NCBI RefSeq assembly: GCF_029541745.1
Contig: NZ_CP089746.1
Coordinates: 5,899,559-5,963,558 of the forward strand
Direction of reading: 5' to 3'
DNA length: 64,000 nucleotides
Source: Streptomyces sp. LX-29
Lineage (GTDB): Bacteria > Actinomycetota > Actinomycetes > Streptomycetales > Streptomycetaceae
Both the position numbers and the translations under genes were made by a program. Below the pieces are notes generated by a model. It worked only from the letters and a program-made list of their open reading frames with translations. It had not been told where the DNA came from and did not search any database. This document shows, piece after piece, positions 23,065 through 31,163 of this stretch (positions are counted from its first letter, which is position 1; every line of letters begins with the position of its first letter).

Positions 23065-24459
23065 CAGCTCGAACTCGTGCGGGTGCGGCCGCAGCTGGAT
23101 TGGGGCGATCTCGTTCGTGCGCTTGTAGTCGATCCAGGTCTCGATCAGGTCGGAGGTGAAGACACCGCCGGCCTGGAGGTACTCGTTGTCCTCCTCCAGG
23201 GCGTCGAGCACCGAGGAGAGGTTGGTCGGGACCTGCGGGACGCCCGCGTGCTCCTCGGGGGCGAGCTCGTAGAGGTCCTTGTCGATCGGCTCGGCCGGCT
23301 CGATCTTGTTCTTGATGCCGTCGAGGCCCGCGAGGAGGAGGGCGGAGAAGGCGAGGTACGGGTTCGAGGACGGGTCCGGGGCGCGGAACTCGACGCGCTT
23401 GGCCTTCGGGTTGGAGCCCGTGATCGGGATGCGCATCGCGGCGGAGCGGTTGCGCTGCGAGTAGACCAGGTTGACCGGGGCCTCGAAGCCGGGGACCAGG
23501 CGGTGGTAGGAGTTCACCGTCGGGTTGGTGAAGGCCAGCAGCGACGGGGCGTGCTTGAGGATGCCGCCGATGTAGTAGCGGGCGGTGTCGGAGAGGCCCG
23601 CGTAGCCCTGCTCGTCGTAGAAGAGGGGCTCGCCGCCGGTCCACAGGGACTGGTGGACGTGCATGCCGGAGCCGTTGTCACCGAAGATCGGCTTGGGCAT
23701 GAAGGTGGCGGTCTTGCCGTTGCGCCAGGCGACGTTCTTCACGATGTACTTGAAGAGCATCAGGTCGTCGGCCGCGGCCAGCAGGGTGTTGAACTTGTAG
23801 TTGATCTCCGCCTGGCCGGCGGTGCCGACCTCGTGGTGCTGGCGCTCGACCTTGAGGCCGGCCTTGTTCAGCTCCAGGGAGATCTCGGCGCGCAGGTCGG
23901 CGAAGTGGTCGACCGGCGGGGCCGGGAAGTAGCCGCCCTTGTAGCGGACCTTGTAACCGCGGTTGTCCTCCAGCGCGCCGGTGTTCCAGGCGCCGGCCTC
24001 GGAGTCGATCTCGTAGATCGAGCGGTTCGCGGTGGTCTCGAAGCGCACCGAGTCGAAGACGTAGAACTCCGCCTCGGGGCCGAAGTACGCGGTGTCCGCG
24101 ATGCCGGTGGAGGCGAGGTAGGCCTCGGCCTTCTTGGCGATGTTCCGCGGGTCACGGCTGTACTGCTCGCCGGTGATCGGGTCGTGGATGAAGAAGTTGA
24201 TGTTGAGCGTCTTGTCCCGGCGGAACGGGTCGACACGCGCGGTCGACATGTCCGCACGCAGCGCCATGTCCGACTCGTGGATGGCCTGGAAGCCGCGGAT
24301 CGACGAGCCGTCGAAGGCCAGCTCCTCGTCCGGGTCGAATGCCTCCGCCGGAACCGTGAAGTGCTGCATGACGCCGGGAAGGTCGCAGAAACGGACGTCG
24401 ACGAACTTGACGTCCTCGTCCTTGATGAACTTCCGAGCTTCGTCAGCGTTCTGGAACAT
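23050..24459 (-). CDS. glnA: Glutamine synthetase, type I
   Basis: A 469-residue dodecameric enzyme that makes glutamine from glutamate, ammonia and ATP. Visible motifs are FDGSSIRGFQ (about residue 50), the metal-binding YFGPEAEFYVFD, KPIFGDNGSGMHVHQS, NSYHRLVPGFEAPVN and the adenylylation tyrosine in DLYELAPEE near the end. ATG 24459 follows AGGAGG. A GlnR-type operator lies about 100 bases upstream. Its last codons are the target of the element described at 5915-23064; the protein end (ELYFDI) is intact. Confidence 0.98.
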   Translation of the reverse strand: MFQNADEARKFIKDEDVKFVDVRFCDLPGVMQHFTVPAEAFDPDEELAFDGSSIRGFQAIHESDMALRADMSTARVDPFRRDKTLNINFFIHDPITGEQYSRDPRNIAKKAEAYLASTGIADTAYFGPEAEFYVFDSVRFETTANRSIYEIDSEAGAWNTGALEDNRGYKVRYKGGYFPAPPVDHFADLRAEISLELNKAGLKVERQHHEVGTAGQAEINYKFNTLLAAADDLMLFKYIVKNVAWRNGKTATFMPKPIFGDNGSGMHVHQSLWTGGEPLFYDEQGYAGLSDTARYYIGGILKHAPSLLAFTNPTVNSYHRLVPGFEAPVNLVYSQRNRSAAMRIPITGSNPKAKRVEFRAPDPSSNPYLAFSALLLAGLDGIKNKIEPAEPIDKDLYELAPEEHAGVPQVPTNLSSVLDALEEDNEYLQAGGVFTSDLIETWIDYKRTNEIAPIQLRPHPHEFELYFDI

Positions 24460-24885
24460 CCAACTCCTCCTAGCCCGGCCGCAGGGGACGGGGATTGCTT
24501 CGGCGGCGCATTCCATCTGCGGGGGTCGCGCTGTCGCCGACCATAGGGAGCCGGGATTTCTCAAGCATGACCCATTTGTTTCGCCGAGGTTAACCGGCAG
24601 GCAGCAGATGTGTGACGTCTCCGTGAGGCTGTATGCAGGTCTTATGGGTAGGGGTGGGGACCCGGGCCGCTCCGGCGAGCGGTCCGGAGAGCTGGCTGGT
24701 TTCCGCCCTGGACGGACCCGCTGGGCCCGATGTGTCCCGGTTCCCCCGGGGCGTGCCGGCGGGCCGACGGCGCCCGGGCGAGAGCAACGCGTCCCGCGCC
24801 GTCCGCCCCGTCACACCTTCCAGGATGCCTCTGAACGCCCGCACCCACCCGCAGGGAAACGTATGCGGTCCCGTACCGTGGACGG
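24460..24885. promoter_or_regulatory. glnA promoter region
   Basis: This 426-base gap separates leftward glnA from the rightward RDD gene and must hold both promoters. The only element I can define is the GlnR-type operator at 24556-24593. The rest is GC-rich with no clear hairpin or gene. Confidence 0.5.
24556..24593 (-). promoter_or_regulatory. GlnR-type operator upstream of glnA
   Basis: On the minus strand four half-boxes, TTAAC, GAAAC, GTCAT and GAAAT, follow each other with exactly 6 bases between each pair. This is the spacing of the actinobacterial GlnR consensus (GTnAC and GnAAC alternating). The operator ends about 97 bases before the glnA start, which suits nitrogen control of glnA. 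Confidence 0.75.
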
Positions 24886-25353
24886 GTGGATAAAAGGCAA
24901 GCAATCGGATCGTGGCTCTCCGGGCCGCGCGCGGCGGCCGAGGACATGGGCGTCGACTTCGGTTACCGGGGCGAGCGGCTCGGCCTGCCCGAGGAGGGGC
25001 CCGGGGCCGTGGCGCCCCCCGGGCGGCGCATCGGAGCCCTGCTCGTCGACTGGGGCCTGTGCATGCTCATCGCGTACGCGCTCCTGTCGGGCGGCAATGT
25101 GCAGACCGCCGGCAACTGGGCGCTCGTCGTCTTCTTCGTGATGAGCGCGCTCACCGTCGGCACCATCGGCTGCACCCCGGGCAAGCGGCTGATGCGGCTT
25201 CGCGTCATCAGCGAGACCGGATCCCGGCTCGGCTTCCCCTGGGTGCTCCTGCGCAGCCTGCTGCTCCTTCTCGTCATCCCCGCCGTCGTCTGGGACCGGG
25301 ACTCCCGCGGGCTCCACGACCGGCTCTCCCGCGCCGTTCAGGTGCGGATGTGA
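24886..25353 (+). CDS. RDD family membrane protein
   Basis: A 155-residue protein with the RDD pattern: Arg at the start of helix 1 (PPGRRIGALLVDWGLCMLIA), a second helix (ALVVFFVMSALTVGTIG), TPGKRLMRLRVIS, and a last helix (LLRSLLLLLVIPAVVWDRDS) followed by GLHDRLS. RDD proteins sit in the membrane with unclear, possibly transport-related roles. The GTG start opens MDKRQAIGSWLSGP. The same gene stands next to glnA in other streptomycetes. Its last codons and stop are duplicated just downstream (25342-25355 and 25357-25370). Confidence 0.85.
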   Translation: MDKRQAIGSWLSGPRAAAEDMGVDFGYRGERLGLPEEGPGAVAPPGRRIGALLVDWGLCMLIAYALLSGGNVQTAGNWALVVFFVMSALTVGTIGCTPGKRLMRLRVISETGSRLGFPWVLLRSLLLLLVIPAVVWDRDSRGLHDRLSRAVQVRM

Positions 25354-25419
25354 GACGTGCGGATGTGAGATTCGCCTAGAGCTGCTTCAGCCCGAGGTAG
25401 AGCTGCTTCAGCCCGAGGC
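25342..25419 (+). repeat. Two short tandem duplications at the RDD gene end
   Basis: gtgcggatgtgaga occurs at 25342-25355 (containing the stop codon) and again at 25357-25370. It is followed by two 21-base copies starting agagctgcttcagcccgagg (25378-25398 and 25399-25419). Confidence 0.85.
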
Positions 25420-25437
25420 GCGAGGCGACCGACGAAA

Positions 25438-25482
25438 GAAGCGGCCCCGGGACCAGATCCACTCTGGTCCCGGGGCCGCTTC
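25438..25482. terminator. 20-bp perfect hairpin between convergent genes
   Basis: Arms gaagcggccccgggaccaga (25438-25457) and its complement (25463-25482), loop of 5 bases, then a T-rich tract. It ends both the RDD gene and the convergent DUF4191 gene. Confidence 0.85.
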
Positions 25483-25512
25483 CGTTGCGTTTCTTACGCG
25501 CCGACCGCCGGC

Positions 25513-26193
25513 TCAGCGGCCCTTCGGCATCCGCATGCCCTTCGGCAGCGGACCCTTCGGGATCGGCATGTTCGCCATCAGGTCGCCCAGCGCCCGCAGC
25601 CGGTCGTTGGTCGCGGTCACCTGCGGGCCGGCGAGCACGCGCGGCAGCTTCAGCAGCGTGGTGCGCAGCTTCTTGATCGGAACCTGGCCCTCATCGGTGC
25701 CCACGACGATGTCGTGCACGGGGATGTCCGCGACGATGCGGTTCATGCGCTTCTTCTCGGCGGCCAGCAGGCCCTTGAGGCGGTTCGGGTTGCCCTCGGC
25801 GACGAGCACGATGCCGGCCTTGCCGACCGCCCGGTGGACGACGTCCTGGCTGCGGTTCATGGCCACCGCCGGGGTCACGGTCCAGCCGCGGCCGACGTTC
25901 TCCAGCACCGCGGCGGCGGCGCCCGGCTGGCCCTCCAGCTGGCCGAAAGCGGCCCGCTCGGCGCGCCGGCCGAAGACGATCGCCATCGCGAGGAAGGCCA
26001 GGACGAAGCCCAGGATGCCCAGGTAGATCGGGTGATCGATCCAGAAGCCGAACGCGAGGAAGGCACCCAGTACGACGATGCCCACAGCCGCGACGACAAG
26101 GCCGACCTTGGAGTCGACCCGCTTGGTCATCTTGTAGGTCAGAGCGATCTGCTTCAGTCGCCCCGGGTTCTCGGATGATTCCTGCCTCGCCAT
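25513..26193 (-). CDS. DUF4191 membrane protein
   Basis: A 226-residue protein with two membrane helices near residues 30-75 (VGLVVAAVGIVVLGAFLAFG and YLGILGFVLAFLAMAIVFG) and a cytoplasmic domain (GWTVTPAVAMNRSQDVVHRAVG, VLVAEGNPNRLKGLLAAEKK). The C-terminus repeats proline and lysine (MPIPKGPLPKGMRMPKGR). Conserved beside lipA in streptomycetes; function unknown. ATG 26193 was chosen because the protein then opens MARQESSENPGRLKQI as in the family. Confidence 0.85.
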   Translation of the reverse strand: MARQESSENPGRLKQIALTYKMTKRVDSKVGLVVAAVGIVVLGAFLAFGFWIDHPIYLGILGFVLAFLAMAIVFGRRAERAAFGQLEGQPGAAAAVLENVGRGWTVTPAVAMNRSQDVVHRAVGKAGIVLVAEGNPNRLKGLLAAEKKRMNRIVADIPVHDIVVGTDEGQVPIKKLRTTLLKLPRVLAGPQVTATNDRLRALGDLMANMPIPKGPLPKGMRMPKGR

Positions 26194-26203
26194 GTAGCGA
26201 AGT

Positions 26204-26404
26204 TTACGTGGCCTGCGGCGCCCTGGCGGACATGGCCTCCAGCACATGCTGGGCCTCCCGCCGGTCCTTCGCCCGCCGTCGGTCCTCCAGCACCGCGGCC
26301 CAGGCGTTACGTCGGGCGGTGCGCTGCCCGCCCCCCAGCAGCAGTCCTTCGAGCGTGAGTAGTGCTCCGGTCACGGAGAGTGGGCGTCCAGGCGCGGCCT
26401 GCAT
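26204..26404 (-). CDS. Small conserved hypothetical protein (66 aa)
   Basis: A helical, basic protein opening MQAAPGRPLSVTGALLTLEG, then LLLGGGQRTARRNAWAAVLE and a charged helix (DRRRAKDRREAQHVLEAM). A gene of this size occupies the same place between lipA and the DUF4191 gene in related genomes as far as I recall. ATG 26404 has GAGGGA upstream. It ends 10 bases before the DUF4191 start and is probably co-transcribed with it. Function unknown. Confidence 0.6.
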   Translation of the reverse strand: MQAAPGRPLSVTGALLTLEGLLLGGGQRTARRNAWAAVLEDRRRAKDRREAQHVLEAMSARAPQAT

Positions 26405-26833
26405 GGCGAAAACTCCCTCGAAAACGGCGGATGGGACACGGGTTGGTGCGTGGGGGACGGGTCGGCGGGCAAGGCGCGGAGCACGGGCGGGAACGTGGCG
26501 CGGGGGGTGTGGCCGACCGGTGTTCCTTAATCGTTATCCAAAGGTGTTACCAGTGCGTGACCGGGTGGTCAAACACTGATGAAACGTTTACGCAATCGGT
26601 GTCCCGGCCCCCGGTGACGGACACCGGGGGCCACCTGGGGCGACCTGACGCAACGGCGCTCGACCGGGGCCGAACGCTGTGCGCGTCCTCACACCGCCTA
26701 ACGGGGCAGACCGCCTGGGTGCCCTCACACCGCCTGACGGGGCAGACCGCCTGACGGGCGCCCTCGGATCCGCCGAGGTCGGACCGGCTGACCCGGCCGG
26801 CCGGCAGGTGGGCTCACCCCGCCGGGCGCGGCC
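26405..26833. other. lipA downstream gap with hairpin and repeated gene end
   Basis: A hairpin with arms ggcccccggtg (26606-26616) and caccgggggcc (26622-26632) can terminate lipA. Next to it ctcacaccgcct...acgggg is present at 26688 and 26724 (36-base period). Both are copies of the last codons and stop of lipA, whose own end lies at 26833. No gene is seen. Confidence 0.6.
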
Positions 26834-27799
26834 TCACACCGCCTGACGGGTGAGCGCCGCCTCTCGCCGCTCGATCGCCTGCTGGTAGAGCCGGCCGGCG
26901 CGGTACGAGGAGCGGACCAGCGGGCCCGACATCACGCCGGAGAAGCCGATCTCCTCGGCCTCCTCCTTCAGCTCCACGAACTCCTGCGGCTTCACCCAGC
27001 GCTCCACCGGGTGGTGCCGCACCGACGGCCGCAGGTACTGCGTGATGGTGATCAGCTCGCAGCCCGCGTCATGCAGGTGCTGCAGCGCCTCGCTGACCTC
27101 CTCGCGGGTCTCGCCCATGCCGAGGATCAGGTTGGACTTCGTCACCAGGCCGTCCTCGCGGGCCTTGGTGATGACCTCCAGCGAGCGCTCGTAGCGGAAG
27201 CCGGGGCGGATGCGCTTGAAGATGCGCGGCACGGTCTCGACGTTGTGCGCCAGCACCTCGGGGCGGGACGAGAAGACCTCGGCCAGCTGCTCCGGCACGG
27301 CGTTGAAGTCGGGGATCAGCAGCTCGACCTTGGTGTGGCCGCCCTCGCGCTCCGCCGTCATGGCGTGGATCTGCCGGACTGTCTCCGCGTACAGCCAGGC
27401 GCCGCCGTCCTCCAGGTCGTCGCGGGCGACGCCGGTGATGGTGGCGTAGTTCAGGTCCATGGTGACGACCGACTCGCCGACGCGGCGCGGCTCGTCACGG
27501 TCGAGCGCCTGCGGCTTGCCGGTGTCGATCTGGCAGAAGTCGCACCGCCGGGTGCACTGGTCGCCGCCGATGAGGAAGGTCGCCTCGCGGTCCTCCCAGC
27601 ACTCGAAGATGTTGGGACAGCCGGCCTCCTGGCAGACGGTGTGCAGTCCCTCGCTCTTCACCAGCTTCTGCAGCTCGGTGTACTCGGGGCCCATCTTCGC
27701 CCGAGTCTTGATCCACTCAGGCTTGCGCTCGATGGGGGTCTGGCTGTTCCGGACCTCCAGGCGCAGCATCTTGCGTCCGTCGGGTGCGACAGCGGCCAC
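26834..27799 (-). CDS. lipA: Lipoyl synthase
   Basis: A 321-residue radical-SAM enzyme that inserts two sulfur atoms into octanoyl groups on carrier proteins. Both iron-sulfur clusters are seen: the auxiliary CQEAGCPNIFEC (about residue 56) and the SAM-binding CTRRCDFCQ (about 82). The SIXLLD-like end motif is present as SGPLVRSSYRAG. It follows lipB in the same direction with a 128-base gap, so octanoylation and sulfur insertion are encoded side by side. It supplies the lipoyl groups used by the SucB protein in this window. Confidence 0.97.
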   Translation of the reverse strand: MAAVAPDGRKMLRLEVRNSQTPIERKPEWIKTRAKMGPEYTELQKLVKSEGLHTVCQEAGCPNIFECWEDREATFLIGGDQCTRRCDFCQIDTGKPQALDRDEPRRVGESVVTMDLNYATITGVARDDLEDGGAWLYAETVRQIHAMTAEREGGHTKVELLIPDFNAVPEQLAEVFSSRPEVLAHNVETVPRIFKRIRPGFRYERSLEVITKAREDGLVTKSNLILGMGETREEVSEALQHLHDAGCELITITQYLRPSVRHHPVERWVKPQEFVELKEEAEEIGFSGVMSGPLVRSSYRAGRLYQQAIERREAALTRQAV

Positions 27800-27927
27800 G
27801 TCCGGCTCCCTACGACTTAGATTCTTCGGCGGACACCAGGGTACGCCCGTGTTTCATACGCTTTTACGTCCAGGGCAACCTGCGGGCCTACGGGTGCATT
27901 CCCGAGGGCTCGCCGCCCGGGGCTTCT

Positions 27928-28710
27928 TCAGACCGCGCGCGGCAGCGGCACCGACGACTCCAGCACGTCCTGGAGGTGCTTCTCGATCACCGGGGTCACC
28001 TCCGCCACGGTCACGTCCCTGCCCAGCTCGTTGGAGAGCGAGGTCACACCGGCGTCCCGGATGCCGCACGGCACGATGCGGTCGAACCAGGTGTTGTCCG
28101 GGTTGCAGTTGAGCGAGAAGCCGTGCATGGTCACGCCCTTGGCGATCCGTACGCCGATCGCGGCGAGCTTGCGGTCCTCGCGGCGCTGGCCGGCGTTGGA
28201 CGGGGCGTACTCCGGGCCGTTCAGTCGCGGGTCGAACTCCTCGTCCTCCACCCGCGGGTCGAAGTCCAGGTTCAGCCCGGGGATGGCGGGCCGCTGCTCG
28301 ACCGGGTCGCCCAGCACCCACACGCCGCTGCGGCCCTCCACCCGGGTGGTCTCCACGCCGAACTCCGCGCACGTGCGCAGCAGCGCCTCCTCCAGCCGCC
28401 GGACGTGGGCGATCACGTCCACCGGGCGCGGCAGCTTGAGGATCGGGTAGCCGACGAGCTGGCCCGGGCCGTGCCAGGTGATCTTCCCGCCGCGGTCCAC
28501 GTCCACCACAGGTGTGCCATCGAGGGGGCGCTCGTTCTCCGCCGTGCGCCGTCCGGCCGTATACACCGCCGGGTGCTCCAGCAGGAGGCAGGTGTCCGGG
28601 ATCTCGTCCGCGAACCGGGCCGCGTGCACCCGACGCTGCTCCTGCCACGCCTCCTGGTACTCGACGGCGTCCGCCCCGAAGCCCAGGTGGACAAAGCGCA
28701 GCTCACTCAC
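27928..28710 (-). CDS. lipB: Octanoyltransferase
   Basis: A 260-residue enzyme that moves octanoate from acyl carrier protein to lipoyl domains. Motifs are RGGKITWHGPGQLVGYP (about residue 72), the catalytic Lys in KLAAIGVRIAKGVTMHG and the catalytic Cys in VPCGIRDAGVTSL. It is slightly longer than E. coli LipB because of an acidic insert (LDFDPRVEDEEFDPRLNG) common in actinobacteria. It is upstream of lipA on the same strand. Confidence 0.96.
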   Translation of the reverse strand: MSELRFVHLGFGADAVEYQEAWQEQRRVHAARFADEIPDTCLLLEHPAVYTAGRRTAENERPLDGTPVVDVDRGGKITWHGPGQLVGYPILKLPRPVDVIAHVRRLEEALLRTCAEFGVETTRVEGRSGVWVLGDPVEQRPAIPGLNLDFDPRVEDEEFDPRLNGPEYAPSNAGQRREDRKLAAIGVRIAKGVTMHGFSLNCNPDNTWFDRIVPCGIRDAGVTSLSNELGRDVTVAEVTPVIEKHLQDVLESSVPLPRAV

Positions 28711-29011
28711 GGCAGCTCCTTCGAACCTTGCTGTTCAGTGCCCTGTGTACGGGTGCACGGGCGCTCTTCGCACCCGTGCGGCGGCGCGCGCCCGGCTCCG
28801 GGCGCGCCCCCTGCGTGCCACTGTACGACCGTCGTACGCGCCACCCACAAGCGGCCGGGGTCGGCCGACTCTCGTACGTGCGGTCCCGGCCGCCGCCGGG
28901 TCCCGCCCGCGGACCGGTCCAGGTTCCGCCGCAGGCCCGAGCCGTCCCCGCTCCGGGCCTGTCCTCACACGATCGGATGAATACGGGTCATAGGTGGCGA
29001 GGAGATCGCCG
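28711..29011. promoter_or_regulatory. Divergent region between lipB and the TPR regulator
   Basis: A 301-base gap with divergent genes on both sides, so two promoters are expected. The stretch is GC-rich with several gtacg motifs, but no operator or hairpin can be named. Confidence 0.35.
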
Positions 29012-30544
29012 ATGACCGCTAAATTCACGCCGTTCCACAGAGCGATCAGGGAGACCGGCAGGCTGATGACGGAACGACCCCCCCAGCGAAACCCCAACCG
29101 TCAGCTCGCCGCGCTCATCGCCGAGGCGGGGTTCTCCAACGCCGGGCTGGCCCGGCGCGTCGACCAGCTCGGCTTGGAGCACGGCCTCGATCTTCGCTAC
29201 GACAAGACGTCGGTGACCCGATGGCTGCGCGGGCAGCAGCCGCGCGGCACCACCCCCGCCCTCATCGCCGAGGTCTTCACCCGTCGACTGGGGCGCCGGC
29301 TGTCCGCGCAGGACCTGGGGCTCGACGCCTGTGCCCCCGTCTACGCCGGCCTGGAGTTCGCCGCGACGCCCGAGGAGGCGGTGGACATCGTCAGCGGGCT
29401 CTGGCGCAAGGACTCCGGCAACCACGTCGAGCTGCGCAAGATCGCCTTCACCCCGGCCGGGCTGGTGGTGCCCAGCCGCGACTGGCTCATCGGCCGGCCG
29501 GACGAGCGCGTCGCCCGCGGCGAGCCCGGCCCCGGCGAGGGCGGGCCCGCGGGCGCGGGGCCGGTCCTGGGCCGGGTGCCGGCGCAGGGCCGGCCCACCG
29601 TGCCCCGACAGCGTCAGATCATCACCGACACCGGCCCCGGCCACCGGGTCACCTCCGGTGACATCGCGGCGCTGCGCTCGGTCGGCGAGCTCTTCCGGGC
29701 GCTGGACCAGGCCTACGGCGGCGGCCACGCCCGCCAGGCGCTGGTGCGCTATCTGGAGCACGAGGGCGAGCCGATGCTGCGCGGCACCTACGGGGAGACG
29801 ACCGGGCGGCGGCTGTTCGCCGCGGTGGCCGACCTGACCCGGCTGGCCGGCTGGACCTCGTACGACATCGCCGCCCACGGCCTCGCCCAGCGGTACTTCG
29901 TCCAGGCCCTGCGGCTCGCCCAGGCGGCCGGGGACCGGGCGTACGGCAGCTATGTGCTGGTCACCATGAGCCGGCAGGCGGTCTACCTGGGGCACGGGCG
30001 TGAGGCGGTGCAGCTCGCGCGGGTCGCCCAGCAGGGTGTGGGCACCGGCGCGCCCCCGGTGATGCAGTCCCTGCTGCACGCGGTGGAGGCCCGCGCGCAC
30101 GGCGTGCTGGGCGACATGCGGGCCTGTACGGCCTCGCTGACCCGCGCGGAGCGGGCGCTGGAGACGGCACGGCCGGGCGACGACGTGCCGTACTGGGCCC
30201 GGTTCTTCGACGAGGCCCAGCTGGCCGACGAGTTCGGGCACTGCCACCGGGACCTTCAGCAGTACCGGGCCTCCGCCCAGCACGCGGAGCGCTCGCTCCA
30301 GCTGCGCGGCGCCGGCCACGCCCGCTCGCGGCTGTTCTGCCGGGTGGTGCTGGCCACCGCCCGGCTGGGCCTCGGCGAGCTGGAGCAGGCGTGCGCGCTG
30401 GGCGCGGAGGCCGCGCAGCAGGCGTCCGAGATGCGGTCCGCGCGGGCGCTGGAGTACGTGCGGGACTTCGAACGGCGACTGGAGCCCTACCGGGACGCGG
30501 CGCCGGTGCGCGGGTACCGGGAGCGGGTGGCGGCGCTGGGCTGA
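29012..30544 (+). CDS. HTH/TPR regulator
   Basis: A 510-residue protein. A helix-turn-helix-like region covers about residues 28-80 (LAALIAEAGFSNAGLARRVD, then KTSVTRWLRGQQPRG). A Gly/Pro-rich linker follows, and from about residue 250 there is a helical tetratricopeptide-like array (YDIAAHGLAQRYFVQALRLA, LGHGREAVQLARVAQQG, GELEQACALGAEAAQQ). Streptomyces has several such proteins (NsdA-like) that affect development and antibiotics. ATG 29012 has a GAGGAG site; ATG 29066 (MTERPPQRNPNRQL) is an alternative. Confidence 0.8.
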   Translation: MTAKFTPFHRAIRETGRLMTERPPQRNPNRQLAALIAEAGFSNAGLARRVDQLGLEHGLDLRYDKTSVTRWLRGQQPRGTTPALIAEVFTRRLGRRLSAQDLGLDACAPVYAGLEFAATPEEAVDIVSGLWRKDSGNHVELRKIAFTPAGLVVPSRDWLIGRPDERVARGEPGPGEGGPAGAGPVLGRVPAQGRPTVPRQRQIITDTGPGHRVTSGDIAALRSVGELFRALDQAYGGGHARQALVRYLEHEGEPMLRGTYGETTGRRLFAAVADLTRLAGWTSYDIAAHGLAQRYFVQALRLAQAAGDRAYGSYVLVTMSRQAVYLGHGREAVQLARVAQQGVGTGAPPVMQSLLHAVEARAHGVLGDMRACTASLTRAERALETARPGDDVPYWARFFDEAQLADEFGHCHRDLQQYRASAQHAERSLQLRGAGHARSRLFCRVVLATARLGLGELEQACALGAEAAQQASEMRSARALEYVRDFERRLEPYRDAAPVRGYRERVAALG

Positions 30545-31163
30545 ACGCGCCGCGCCGCCCCCCGGGCCTCAGCTCTCCCCCTCCCACCGCCCCGGTCGCA
30601 TCCGCCGGGGCCGGGCCGGGGCGGGGCGATGTCCGCGGCGGGGGGCCGGCGCGGGGGTTGCCCGGCGACTGCCCGGGCGGAACGCCGTCCGGGCAGGTCC
30701 GTCCCATGCCCGCTCGGGCCGGCGGCGGCCGGCGGCTGCGCGCCGGCGCGCCCTCGATCGCGCTCGACCGCTCGCGTCGGCGCGCGCCGGCCCGTGTCGG
30801 TGCCCCGGCCGAGGACGGTGGGGCCGGCCAGGCCGGACGCCCGTCCTGGCCTTGTTCGTCCGCCTCGGCGCCCGCCGTGCTCGCGGGCGCCGGGCGCCGC
30901 GCCGCCGTGCTCGCGGTCGCCGGGCCCGCGTCGGCGCGCGCCGCCGGCGTGCCGGTCGCCCGTCGGCGACGGCCGGTCACCCGCTCAGCCGAGCCCGCCG
31001 TCCGGAACGGCGTCGGGCACGCCGTCCGGCACGGCGCCGGGCAACCCACGGCGCCCACCTCACGGGCGTAGATGGCGCACGGCACGCAGCGGGATGTACG
31101 GCTCCGCGACCTGGCCCATGGTGCTGGCGGTCTGGACGCGGGAGTCGGGCCTCGGGCACGGGG
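30545..31163. other. Gap without a convincing gene
   Basis: 619 bases between the regulator stop and the oxidoreductase stop. It is extremely GC-rich, with internal near-repeats (gccgtgctcgcgg twice near 30880-30920; gccgtccgg-type copies near 31000). Open frames exist on both strands but have arginine/alanine-only composition and no ribosome sites. I see no terminator of normal quality. Confidence 0.4.

Noticed and set aside
22963..24546. Long plus-strand frame opposite glnA
   Set aside because: Antisense shadow of a very well conserved gene.
30629..31163. Possible genes in the gap after the TPR regulator
   Set aside because: Composition is almost only Ala/Arg/Gly/Pro, no ribosome site, no motif; frames on both strands are equally open.
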